A DNA stretch of 64,000 nt from Massilia putida (GTDB lineage Bacteria > Pseudomonadota > Gammaproteobacteria > Burkholderiales > Burkholderiaceae_D), in the NCBI RefSeq assembly GCF_001941825.1, contig NZ_CP019038.1:4588001-4652000 (forward strand). The letters are read 5' to 3'. Positions 8,675 to 16,659 of this stretch are shown piece by piece. The translations under genes were made by a program, and so were the position numbers. Under the pieces are notes generated by a model, which worked only from the letters and a program-made list of their open reading frames with translations, searched no databases and was not told the origin of the DNA. Within the stretch, counting starts at the first letter, position 1. Each line of letters opens with the position of its first letter.

Positions 8675-10532
8675 ATGACACACCCGTTTGCCCGGCTGAC
8701 GGCCGTGCTGCATTTTTCCGCATTGGCGCTGGTGGCGTGCACCGCGCAGGCCAGCAGCCTGACGGCACCGGTACAACACATCTACGGCCGCAGCCACGTC
8801 AGTCTGGACGGGAGCTGGAGCTACATCGTCGACCCGTACGAGAACGGCTACTACGACTACCGCCACATGCCATTCGACCAGTCGGAAAGCGGCAAGGGCG
8901 GCTTCTACGACGACCGCAAGCCGAAGGACAAGACGGACTGGGTCGAGTACGACTTCGACCGCGCGCCGACGATGAAGGTGCCGGGCGACTGGAATTCGCA
9001 GGCCGAAAAGCTGCAGCTGTACGAAGGCACCGTGTGGCTGCGCCAGACGTTCCAGGCCGATCCCAAGCCGGGCAAGCATTACGCGCTGTATTTCGGCGCC
9101 GTCAATTACGAAGCGCACGTCTACCTGAACGGCAAAAAACTCGGCATGCACAAGGGCGGTTTCACCCCGTTCCAGTTCGACGTGACGGATACGCTGGCGA
9201 AGGGCCGCAACGTCGTCGTCGTCAAGGCGGACAACACGCGCCACCGGGACGAGATTCCGACCGTGAACACGGACTGGTGGAACTACGGCGGCATCACGCG
9301 CGACGTCATGCTGGCCGAACTGCCCGCCACCTACATCGCCGACTACAAGGTTCAACTGGCGAAAGGCGACGCCCAACGCATCGAAGGTTTTATCCAGATG
9401 GCGGGAGACGCCAAGGCGCAGCAGGTGACGGTCAACATCCCCGAAGCGAATATCAAAACCACGGTGCGCACGGATGCGAACGGCCGGGCTTCATTGAATA
9501 TCCTGAATATCCCCGCGAATAAACTCACGTACTGGTCGCCCGAACAACCGAAGCTGTACACGGTGGAACTCAGCGGCGGCGGCGACAAGGTCGTCGACCG
9601 CATCGGCTTCCGCACCATCGAAACGCGCGGCCAGGACATCCTGTTGAACGGTAAATCCGTGTTCCTGCGCGGGATATCGATGCATGACGAGAACCCGCTG
9701 ATTCCGGGCCGCCTGCGCGGGCAGGGCGACATGCGCATGCTGCTGCAGTGGGCCAAGGAGATGAACTGCAATTACGTGCGGCTCGCGCACTACCCGCACA
9801 GCGAAGAGATGATCCGCCTGGCGGACGAGATGGGCCTGATGGTGTGGGCGGAGGTGCCCGTGTACTGGACGATCTCGTGGATGAATCCGGACACGTACGC
9901 CAACGCGAACGCGCAGCTGACGGACCTCGTCGCGCGCGACAAGAATCGCGCGAGCGTCATCGTCTGGTCGGTCGGGAACGAGACGCCGATCAGCGCGCCG
10001 CGCAATACGTTCATGGGCAACCTGGCGAAGACGGCGCGCGCTCTGGACGACACGCGCCTCGTCGCGGCCGCGCTGGAAATCCATCGCAAGGGCAGCGACA
10101 TCACCGTGGAGGATCCGCTCGCGGACCTGCTCGATCTTGCGAGCTTCAACGAATACGCCGGCTGGTACTGGGCCAGCAACGCGGAGATGCTGAATTACCG
10201 CTTCGACGTCCGCTACAACAAGCCGGTCGTGATCACGGAGTTCGGCGCCGAGGCGCTGGGAGCGCTACCACGCCGACGTCGACACGCGCTGGAGCGAGGA
10301 ATACCAGGACGCGCTGTACCGCAACCAGTTCAAGATGCTGGCGGCGATTCCCGGACTGCGCGGGATGACGCCGTGGGTGCTCGTCGACTTCCGTTCGCCG
10401 CGCCGCCAGCATCCGTACTTCCAGGACTTCTGGAACCGCAAGGGCCTGATCTCGGACGACGGCAAGAAGAAGCGCGCGTTCTGGACCCTGAAGCAGTATT
10501 ACGACGACGTGCAGCGCAAGTACGCCCATTGA
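8675..10532 (+). pseudogene. Secreted GH2 glycoside hydrolase (beta-galactosidase/glucuronidase-like), frameshifted
   Basis: About 618 residues if the frame is restored. GGAGA precedes ATG 8675; residues 1-29 are a signal peptide. The sugar-binding and immunoglobulin-like domains precede a TIM barrel with NYVRLAHYPHSEEM. The acid/base Glu436 (SVGNET) and nucleophile Glu522 (ITEFGAEA) are both present. At the GGG of 10258-10260 the frame shifts by one: upstream the frame ends ...FGAEALG, while downstream the +1 frame reads ERYHADVDTRW and continues with proper GH2 sequence to the TGA at 10530-10532. A single extra G explains this. It may be a real mutation or a sequencing error. Substrate (beta-galactoside or beta-glucuronide) is undetermined. 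Confidence 0.8.
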
Positions 10533-10596
10533 TTCAGTGCGGGAGGTCGATGCTTTCCGTTACGAGCCTGGTTCCGGGATTATTGAGCGTCCGGCG

Positions 10597-11256
10597 TCAA
10601 TCGCGGTCGGGCGCCCCCAGCGGGAACAGGGGCCGGTACGGCCGCGCCTCGTCCACCGCGCGGGCGAACGACGGCCGCGCCAGCAGGCGCGCGCGGTAGG
10701 CGCGCAGCACGGGGTAGCGGCCGGCGATCGGATGCGTCCAGTCGGCGTAGAACAGCGCGGGCGCGGCGGCGCAGTCGGCCAGCGAGAAGTCGACGCCGGC
10801 CGCCCAGGTGCGGCCGGCCAGGCACCCCTCCAGCCAGGCGTACGCGAGCTCCAGCTTTTCCGTCGCCGTCGCGAGGCCGTCCGCCCGCTTGGCGGGGTCG
10901 CCCGTCAGCGCGCCGTTCACCGCGTGCTGCACCATGGTCATCACGTGCAGGTCGAAGAAGCGGTCCATGAAGCGTACGTCGAGTGCCGCCAACGGGTCGT
11001 CCGGCAGCAGGCGCACTGGCCCCGGATGCGTCAGCTGCAGGTATTCGATGACGATGCTGGTCTCGACGACGTTGCGCGCGCCGTCGACGAGCAGGGGAAA
11101 TTTGCGCAACGGCCAGCGCCGCAGCCATTCCGCGGCGTGCTGCGGCGTGTCCGGCCCGAGGCAGCGGAACTCGAAAGGCGTGTCGTTCTCGTACAGCGCG
11201 ATGAGCACTTTCTGCGTGTACGACGAGAAGGGATGACCGTAGAGTGCGAGTGACAT
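10597..11256 (-). CDS. Glutathione S-transferase
   Basis: A 219-residue two-domain GST. The N-terminal thioredoxin-like domain has SLALYGHPFSSYTQKVLIAL with a Ser/Tyr pair in the usual active-site place, the cis-Pro in KFPLLVDG, and the glutathione-binding ETSIVIEYL. The C-terminal all-helical domain carries the DFSLADCAAAPAL N-capping motif. It would conjugate glutathione to electrophiles; the substrate is unknown. It is divergent from an HxlR regulator, with a 17-bp palindrome between them, so it is probably under that regulator's control. Confidence 0.9.
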   Translation of the reverse strand: MSLALYGHPFSSYTQKVLIALYENDTPFEFRCLGPDTPQHAAEWLRRWPLRKFPLLVDGARNVVETSIVIEYLQLTHPGPVRLLPDDPLAALDVRFMDRFFDLHVMTMVQHAVNGALTGDPAKRADGLATATEKLELAYAWLEGCLAGRTWAAGVDFSLADCAAAPALFYADWTHPIAGRYPVLRAYRARLLARPSFARAVDEARPYRPLFPLGAPDRD

Positions 11257-11291
11257 GGCGGAACCGCTTTCGAAGGGTGGAGGAATAAACT

Positions 11292-11308
11292 ACTTGCAAA
11301 GTGCAAGT
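11292..11308. promoter_or_regulatory. Candidate HxlR operator palindrome
   Basis: A perfect inverted repeat ACTTGCA-AAG-TGCAAGT lies between the divergent GST and HxlR-arr genes, about 35 bp upstream of the GST start. A further half-site (TTGCAAG) lies at about 11338-11344, just upstream of the HxlR start. HxlR regulators commonly bind such palindromes in divergent promoters and respond to electrophiles or oxidants. The assignment is inferred from position and symmetry. Confidence 0.55.
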
Positions 11309-11366
11309 GGTTAAACGATATCGCTATACTAAGCGGATTGCAAGCATAATGAACAAGGAGCAGGCG

Positions 11367-11885
11367 ATGCCACAGGCCGGACGATCGGGCTGCCCGATCA
11401 ACCTGACCCTCGAGCAGCTCGGAGACCGCTGGAGCCTGATCGTCATCCGCGACGTCATGTTCGGCAACCGGCGCAGCTATGGCGACCTGCTGGCGCAGAG
11501 CGAGGAGGGCATCGCGTCGAACATCCTCGCGGACCGCCTGAAACGCCTGACCGCGGCCGGCCTGCTGACGCGGCGTCCCGACCCGGCGCACCGCCAGAAG
11601 GGCATCTACAGCCTGACGGAACCGGCCATCCAGCTCGTGCCCTTGCTCGCGCACATGGGGGCGTGGGGACGCCGGCATACGGCGCCGAGCCGGGAGTTAT
11701 CCGTGCGGGCGGCGTTGCTGGAGCAGGGCGGGCCGCCGCTGTGGGAGGCGTTCATGGAAGAGCTGCGCCATCTGCACCTGGGGGCGCCCGCGCCGGCGCG
11801 GTCCGTGTTCGCGGAGTTGCAGGCGGCGTACGAGGAAGCGGTGCGAACCGCGCGCAGCGAGACGACATCAAGGAGCAATGCGTAG
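11367..11885 (+). CDS. HxlR family transcriptional regulator
   Basis: 172 residues from ATG 11367, chosen because AAGGAG at 11355-11360 is ideally spaced; an alternative in-frame ATG lies at 11349. An HxlR/DUF24 winged helix spans about 5-105: GCPINLTLEQLGDRWSLIVI, SYGDLL, EGIASNILADRLKRL and YSLTEPA. Cys9 (in SGCPINL) is at the position where many HxlR sensors carry their redox-active cysteine. The C-terminal 65 residues are an extension. The stop codon TAG directly abuts the arr ATG, so the two are co-transcribed and translationally coupled. Confidence 0.9.
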   Translation: MPQAGRSGCPINLTLEQLGDRWSLIVIRDVMFGNRRSYGDLLAQSEEGIASNILADRLKRLTAAGLLTRRPDPAHRQKGIYSLTEPAIQLVPLLAHMGAWGRRHTAPSRELSVRAALLEQGGPPLWEAFMEELRHLHLGAPAPARSVFAELQAAYEEAVRTARSETTSRSNA

Positions 11886-12341
11886 ATGACCAATCACGAA
11901 TGGACCCCCGTCACCCACGACAACTGCAGCAACGTGGCAGGCCCCTTCTATCACGGCACCAGGATCCGTTTCGCGCCGGGCGATCTCTTGACCCCGGGTT
12001 GCGCGTCCAATTACGAGGCGGGCCGTGTCTCCAACAACGTGTACTTCGCCGCCGCGCTCGAGCCGGCCGTCTGGGGCGCGGAGCTGGCGACGGCGCTGGC
12101 CGGATCGGAAGGCCGTGGCCACGTCTATATCGTGGAACCCATGGGGACGTTTGAGGACGATCCCAACCTGACGAACAAGCGCTTTCCCGGCAACCCGACG
12201 AAGTCGTATCGCACGCGCGAGCCGCTCAGGATCGTCGCGGAGGTGAAAGACTGGACGGGGCATCCGCCCGAGGTGCTGCAGCAGATGCTGAAGCACCTGG
12301 ACGAGTTGCGGCGCGCGGGGCGCGCCGTGATCGAAGACTAG
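11886..12341 (+). CDS. arr: NAD+-rifampin ADP-ribosyltransferase
   Basis: A 151-residue protein, close to the usual Arr length of about 140. It has the Arr signatures GPFYHGT, GDLLTPG, SNYEAGR, WGAELA, EPMGTFEDDPNLTNK and FPGNPTKSYRTREPLR. Catalytic residues correspond to His23, Tyr53 and Asp91, with the same His-Tyr spacing as in the mycobacterial enzyme. Arr transfers ADP-ribose from NAD+ to the C23 hydroxyl of rifamycins and inactivates them. It directly follows the HxlR gene (TAGATG), so expression is probably inducible. No mobile-element or integron features are visible around it, so it looks like a chromosomal gene. Confidence 0.92.
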   Translation: MTNHEWTPVTHDNCSNVAGPFYHGTRIRFAPGDLLTPGCASNYEAGRVSNNVYFAAALEPAVWGAELATALAGSEGRGHVYIVEPMGTFEDDPNLTNKRFPGNPTKSYRTREPLRIVAEVKDWTGHPPEVLQQMLKHLDELRRAGRAVIED

Positions 12342-12342
12342 C

Positions 12343-13713
12343 TCAGTCCCGCGCCCGTTTCTTCGCGCGCCGCGCGGCCAGCAGCGCGGCGATGCCGACG
12401 CCGCCGAGCCACGGCGTGCCCGGTTCCGGCACGTTGGCATGCTTCGTCGGCGTCTTGGCCGGATCGTTCGTCTGGCGCGGCAGGTCCGTCGTCGGCGGCA
12501 GCAGCGTGTCGGGAAGGGGCGACGGCTTCGGCTCGGGATCGTGCGGGGGCAGGACCGGCTCGTTCGGCGTCGAGGTCGGTTGGGTGCCGGCGGGTTTCGG
12601 ACTGGTCGTGGTCGAGCCGCCGGGTTTCGGCTTGCTCGTGGTCGAACCGCCCGGTTTCGTACCGCCCGTGGTCGAGTCGACGGGTTTCGAACCGCCGGTC
12701 TTGGGCGTCGTGGTGGGCGGCGTCTTCGTATCCGACGTACCGGTACCCGAAGTTCCGGTGCCCGACGTTCCCGTGCCCGACGTTCCAGTGCCGGATGTGC
12801 CGGTATTCGACGTTCCGGTGTCCGACGTCCCCGTCGTCGACGTCCCGGTGCCCGGCGTCCCCGTGCCCGATCCGCCGGTGCCCGCGGTGTCGCCCGATAC
12901 CTTGCTGGCCAGGGCCACCGGCAACATGCCGCGATCCCAGACGCCGCCGAGGCCGCTGCTGGGCACGCCCATCAGGGCGGCGCTGGTGCGCGTCGGAGAC
13001 GTGCCGCCATGTTGCGTGGTGTCGCCGGTCCCGAAGGACTGGAGTTGGTAGCCATGGCCCGCGGGATTGCCTTCGACCGCGAAGCCGACCTGTTGCACAC
13101 CGCCTTCGCCGGTGCCGTCCGCCGCCACTTCGACGGAGGAATCGAGTTCTTCCTCGCTCGGTCCGCGGGCTTCGACGGGCAGCTGGGGCACGTCGGAAAT
13201 GCGGTTGCCGCAGCGCGTACGGATTTGGCTGCGGCCGTCGGAGAGCAGCGTTTCGCCTTCGGCCAGCTGCAGTTTCTTCGCCGTCCAGTACACCTTGTCG
13301 CCCTTGCGGTACGAGACGTACACGCCGCGCGGCTTGCGGACCGTCTCGACGGTGGCTTTGTCCGCCTCGAAGGCGGCATAGTGCACCGCCACGACCTTGT
13401 CCGTGACGATGGCGCGCGCGAGTTCCTTGCGGTCCGCCAGGCCGCCGGGCACGATCGAATAGGGATAGACGCGCCGCCTCTTGTTCAGCTGTTCCTGGGC
13501 TTCCACCTGCGCCGCGGCGCGCAGCACGGTCGGGGCCAGCGCCGCCGCATCGTCGGCAGCCTGCGCGACCGGCGCCAACGGGGCGGATTCCCGCATCTCC
13601 AGCGCGAACAGAATAGCGCAGCCCGCCACGCCGGCGAAGGCGATGGCGGCCATGCGTCTTTTCAGGCGCGACCCTTTTCGGTTCCGGCGAATGTAGGCAC
13701 TGCGGTAGTCCAT
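12343..13713 (-). CDS. PEP-CTERM anchored protein with GTGTS pentapeptide repeats
   Basis: 456 residues. Residues about 20-40 are a signal/anchor helix (MAAIAFAGVAGCAILFALEM). Residues about 60-230 are a globular region of no recognised family. About 285-345 is a run of five-residue repeats of the GTGTS type, then a Pro/Thr/Lys-rich region with GGTKP/KPGGS units. The C-terminus (VPEPGTPWLGGVGIAALLAARRAKKRARD in two blocks: VPEPGT, hydrophobic helix, Arg/Lys tail) is a PEP-CTERM sorting signal, recognised by exosortase and used by exopolysaccharide-producing bacteria. No exosortase gene is in the window. The protein probably ends up envelope-attached or in the matrix; function unknown. Confidence 0.75.
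   Translation of the reverse strand: MDYRSAYIRRNRKGSRLKRRMAAIAFAGVAGCAILFALEMRESAPLAPVAQAADDAAALAPTVLRAAAQVEAQEQLNKRRRVYPYSIVPGGLADRKELARAIVTDKVVAVHYAAFEADKATVETVRKPRGVYVSYRKGDKVYWTAKKLQLAEGETLLSDGRSQIRTRCGNRISDVPQLPVEARGPSEEELDSSVEVAADGTGEGGVQQVGFAVEGNPAGHGYQLQSFGTGDTTQHGGTSPTRTSAALMGVPSSGLGGVWDRGMLPVALASKVSGDTAGTGGSGTGTPGTGTSTTGTSDTGTSNTGTSGTGTSGTGTSGTGTSGTGTSDTKTPPTTTPKTGGSKPVDSTTGGTKPGGSTTSKPKPGGSTTTSPKPAGTQPTSTPNEPVLPPHDPEPKPSPLPDTLLPPTTDLPRQTNDPAKTPTKHANVPEPGTPWLGGVGIAALLAARRAKKRARD
12731..12890. repeat. 15-bp coding tandem repeat
   Basis: About ten or eleven imperfect copies of a 15-bp unit (plus-strand form GTTCCGGTGCCCGAC) inside the PEP-CTERM gene; each unit encodes one GTGTS-type pentapeptide. 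Central copies are nearly identical and outer copies diverged, as expected from slippage expansion. Copy number may vary between strains. Confidence 0.85.
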
Positions 13714-13819
13714 ACGAGTCTCGGGAAGGATAAAGTAGGAGATCTCCTACAGAATAGCATCTTTCTTAATGACAAATCTACATTCCTCTGGAGAAATTCT
13801 ATTTGCATTGTGTAAATAG

Positions 13820-14300
13820 AGACACTTTGGCGCTCGACGAGCGCCAGCACGGCCGTGATGTTGTCGCGGCTGCCGGGCGCCCTGGCCAGGGCGATCGGCT
13901 CGGCGCAGCAGTGTTCCAGCGATTGCGCATGCGCGGCGGTACTCGGTCGCGGCGTGGTGTGTTGCCGTGCAGGCCGTCGCTGCACGGCAGGGCCGGGTCG
14001 CCGCGACGCGGCGTGCAGGCCGTGACGCCGGCTGTAATGGCGGCTGCCGGACCGATCGCATGCAGCAGCAGGCGCCGCGGCGGGAGCGCCCGGCTTCCCG
14101 CCCGCGCCGTCTCGATGCGCAGGCCGGACCGGCCCTCGCGATGGCTGCCCGCCACGAGCGCCGCCACCGTGTCGGCCAGCTTGTCCGCGTCCGCGGGCGC
14201 CGGCGATCGGGCGCCTGCGGCCGGACCGGCACACTGGTCGAGCAGCGCCGCGAAATCGCCCCGCCTCGTTACGCAGAATACGGGCGCGCTTGCGCGAACA
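13820..14300 (-). pseudogene. PP2C-type Ser/Thr protein phosphatase, degraded
   Basis: This 649-bp space between the PEP-CTERM gene and tag holds recognisable minus-strand PP2C sequence split over two frames. One frame reads LLHAIGPAA, ITAGVTA, RRGD and then PCSDGLHG, matching the ...HALG..., GD..LLCSDGLxG part of PP2C phosphatases. Further on, a second frame reads AEPIALARAPGSRDNITAVLALVER, in which GSRDNIT is the conserved C-terminal metal-binding Asp motif. The N-terminal half with the first metal-binding Asp motifs is missing and at least one frameshift separates the two pieces. I read it as a truncated, frameshifted phosphatase gene; the boundaries are approximate. Confidence 0.6.
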
Positions 14301-14362
14301 GGGCTGGCCGACAACAAAAGCGTGGATGTGGCGCGACGGCGCCGCAGGTTTATACTTGATGT

Positions 14363-14926
14363 ATGAACGACACCCGCTGCACCTGGGCCAACATGGCCAA
14401 TCCGCGCTACATCGCCTATCACGACCACGAGTGGGGCGTACCGTGCCATGATGAGACGACGCTGTTCGAAATGCTCAACCTTGAAGGCGCGCAGGCCGGC
14501 CTGTCGTGGGAAACGATCCTGAACAAGCGCGACAACTACCGCATCGCCTTCGACGGCTGGGACGCGGAAAAAATCGCGCGCTACGACGACGCCAAGGTGG
14601 CCGGTCTGCTGGCCGATCCGGGCATCGTGCGCAACCGGCTGAAGGTCGCGGCCGCCATCAACAATGCGAAGGCCTACCTGCGCCTGCGCGAGCAGGGGCT
14701 GACGCTGGACGATTACCTGTGGGCCTTCGTCGACGGCGCGCCCATCGTGAACGACTGGCCGGATGGCGCACGGCCGGCCCGGACCGACCTGTCCGACCGC
14801 ATCTCGAAAGAGTTGTCCAGACGCGGCTTCAAATTCGTCGGCTCGACCATCGTGTATGCCTATATGCAGGGCATCGGCATGGTGGACGACCACGACCGCG
14901 CCTGCCTGTGCCGCCGCCGGAGGTGA
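14363..14926 (+). CDS. tag: DNA-3-methyladenine glycosylase I
   Basis: 187 residues, the usual Tag length. The N-terminus TRCTWANMANPRYIAYHDHEWG contains Cys6 and the His of YHDHEWG. With the C-terminal DDHDRACLC His and Cys these make the structural zinc site of Tag. LEGAQAGLSWETIL and SRRGFKFVGSTIVYAYMQ in two blocks are the core base-recognition segments. It removes 3-methyladenine from alkylated DNA. A TATACT hexamer at 14351-14356 lies only 6 bp before the ATG, so the mRNA may be leaderless or nearly so. The TGA is followed within 5 bp by the mnmC ATG (14931). Confidence 0.93.
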   Translation: MNDTRCTWANMANPRYIAYHDHEWGVPCHDETTLFEMLNLEGAQAGLSWETILNKRDNYRIAFDGWDAEKIARYDDAKVAGLLADPGIVRNRLKVAAAINNAKAYLRLREQGLTLDDYLWAFVDGAPIVNDWPDGARPARTDLSDRISKELSRRGFKFVGSTIVYAYMQGIGMVDDHDRACLCRRRR

Positions 14927-14930
14927 TGTC

Positions 14931-16589
14931 ATGGATTATCGCGAAGCGTGGCACAACCGGGCCCGCTTTACCGTCTTCGATTCGCACTATGGCGACGGCG
15001 CCGCGATCCGCGTCCTGACCGACGTCTGGCGCACCGATCCGCAACGCTCGCCCAACCTGCACGTGATCGCGTTGTGCGACCACCTGCTGCCGGGCTTTCA
15101 CCGCATGCCGCAGGCGGAGCCGGGCGTGACGCTGGACCTGATCAGCGCACCGCTCGAGGATGCGCTCGCCCAGCTGACGGCGCGCGTCGACATGTTCCGC
15201 CTGCACGACATCGGACACGCCGGCACCGGCTTCGCGCGCCACGTCGCGCGCGTGGCGGCGCAGAACGCCTGCCTGCTCGCGCAAGGGCTGACCCCGGACC
15301 AGGTCGCCGCGCTGACGGCGCAGGGTTTCGAGTTCGACGCCGACGGCCGCCACGCGCGCTTCGCCAGCCGCAAGCCGCGCCCGCCGGCACCGCCGACGCC
15401 CGAGCGGCGCGTGATCGTGCTCGGCGCCGGCATCGCCGGTTCCGCCGCGGCCGAGCGCCTGTGCGCGCGCGGCTGGCAGGTGACCGTCGTCGACCGCCAG
15501 CCGCAGCCCGCGATGGAAGCGTCGGGCAACCGCGCCGGCATCTTCATGCCGCTGCTGTCGAAGGACGACAACGTGCCCACGCGCCTGACGCGCGCCGCTT
15601 ACCTGTACGCGCTGCGCCACTGGGAACGGCTGGGCGGCATCGGCCGCGCCATCGAGGGCGATACCTGCGGCGTGCTGCAGCTGGCGCGCGACCCCGATCA
15701 CGCGGACGTGCAGCGCGCCATCGCGGCCGACAAGTCGCTCCCTCCCGATTTCGCCGAATGGCTCGAACGGCCGCAGGCGGAAGCGCTGCTCGGCCTGCCG
15801 GCGCCGGACGGCGGCTGGCTGTTCCGCGGCGGCGGCTGGGCGCGCCCCGGCAGCGTGTGCGAGGCGATGCTGGCCGCGTGCGGCGGACGCCTGGAGCGGC
15901 GCTTCGGCGTGGGCGACGTACGCATCGAACGCGACGGCGATCGCTGGCGCCTGAAGGACGCGCAGGGCGCCACGGTGGCGTGCGCGCCGAACCTGGTCCT
16001 GGCCAACGGCGCCGGCGCCGCGCAGGTCCCGCAAGCCGCGCAACTGCCGTTGACGATGCTGCGCGGGCAGGTCTCGCACGTGCCGGCCCACATGGTGCCG
16101 AAGCTGCCCGTCGTGCTGTGCCGCGAAGCCTATCTGACGCCCCCGATCGGCGGTGTGTGCAGCGCGGGCGCGACCTACGACGCCGATCCGGATCCGGCGC
16201 TGTCGCCCGAGAGCCACGCGGAAAACATCGAGCGCCTGCGCGGCCTGCTGTCCGACCCGGACGCCGCGAAGGATGCGCCGCTGGAAGGAAGAGTCGGTTT
16301 CCGCTGCGTCGCGCCCGACCGCTTGCCGCTCGTCGGCCGCCTGCCCGATTTCGATGCCGCCGGCACCACCGAGCGCCTGCGCGACGTACCGCGCCATCCC
16401 GGCCTGTACGGGTTGCTCGGCTATGCGTCGCGGGGCCTGATCTGGGCCGGTCTGTCGGCCGAATTGCTGGCCGCGCAGATCGAAGGCGAGCCGCTGCCGC
16501 TCGAATCCAGCTTGGTCGACGCCCTCGATCCGGCCCGCTTCGTGTTGCGCGCGCGCCGCGCGCCGCGGGGTCCGCAGCCTGAAAATTGA
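14931..16589 (+). CDS. mnmC: MnmC-type tRNA cmnm5s2U34 oxidoreductase, with shortened methyltransferase part
   Basis: 552 residues from ATG 14931 (GGAGG at 14919-14923). The C-terminal part (about 155-530) is a full FAD oxidoreductase: VIVLGAGIAGSAAAERLCARG dinucleotide motif, GNRAGIFMPLLSKDDN, GVLQLA, RGQVSH, and GFRCVAPDRLPLVGRLPD. This matches the MnmC domain that removes the carboxymethyl group of cmnm5(s2)U34 in tRNA. The N-terminal part (about 150 residues versus about 250 in E. coli) should be the SAM methyltransferase. It begins RFTVFDSHYGDGAAIRVL where active enzymes have a GFGxGxNFL motif, and lacks the DGFxPxxNPxMW segment. The methyltransferase is therefore probably inactive. Confidence 0.85.
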   Translation: MDYREAWHNRARFTVFDSHYGDGAAIRVLTDVWRTDPQRSPNLHVIALCDHLLPGFHRMPQAEPGVTLDLISAPLEDALAQLTARVDMFRLHDIGHAGTGFARHVARVAAQNACLLAQGLTPDQVAALTAQGFEFDADGRHARFASRKPRPPAPPTPERRVIVLGAGIAGSAAAERLCARGWQVTVVDRQPQPAMEASGNRAGIFMPLLSKDDNVPTRLTRAAYLYALRHWERLGGIGRAIEGDTCGVLQLARDPDHADVQRAIAADKSLPPDFAEWLERPQAEALLGLPAPDGGWLFRGGGWARPGSVCEAMLAACGGRLERRFGVGDVRIERDGDRWRLKDAQGATVACAPNLVLANGAGAAQVPQAAQLPLTMLRGQVSHVPAHMVPKLPVVLCREAYLTPPIGGVCSAGATYDADPDPALSPESHAENIERLRGLLSDPDAAKDAPLEGRVGFRCVAPDRLPLVGRLPDFDAAGTTERLRDVPRHPGLYGLLGYASRGLIWAGLSAELLAAQIEGEPLPLESSLVDALDPARFVLRARRAPRGPQPEN

Positions 16590-16599
16590 TTTCTTTCGG

Positions 16600-16625
16600 G
16601 AAACTGAAAGTTTCAAAGGTATAAT
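16600..16625 (+). promoter_or_regulatory. Promoter -10 and adjoining palindrome upstream of kinase gene
   Basis: A consensus TATAAT at 16620-16625 is preceded by the palindrome GAAACT-GAA-AGTTTC (16600-16614), which would cover the spacer/-35 area. No good -35 hexamer is visible, so an activator may bind the palindrome. Transcription from here would start near 16632, downstream of the in-frame ATG at 16624, which supports 16660 as the true kinase start. Confidence 0.5.
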
Positions 16626-16659
16626 GTGTGTGGAGCAACATTTCACACACAAACCGGAC

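Noticed and set aside
12392..13051. Plus-strand VPVPDVPVPD-repeat protein opposite the PEP-CTERM gene
   Set aside because: It is the other strand of the 15-bp tandem repeat; the minus strand has the signal helix and PEP-CTERM tail.
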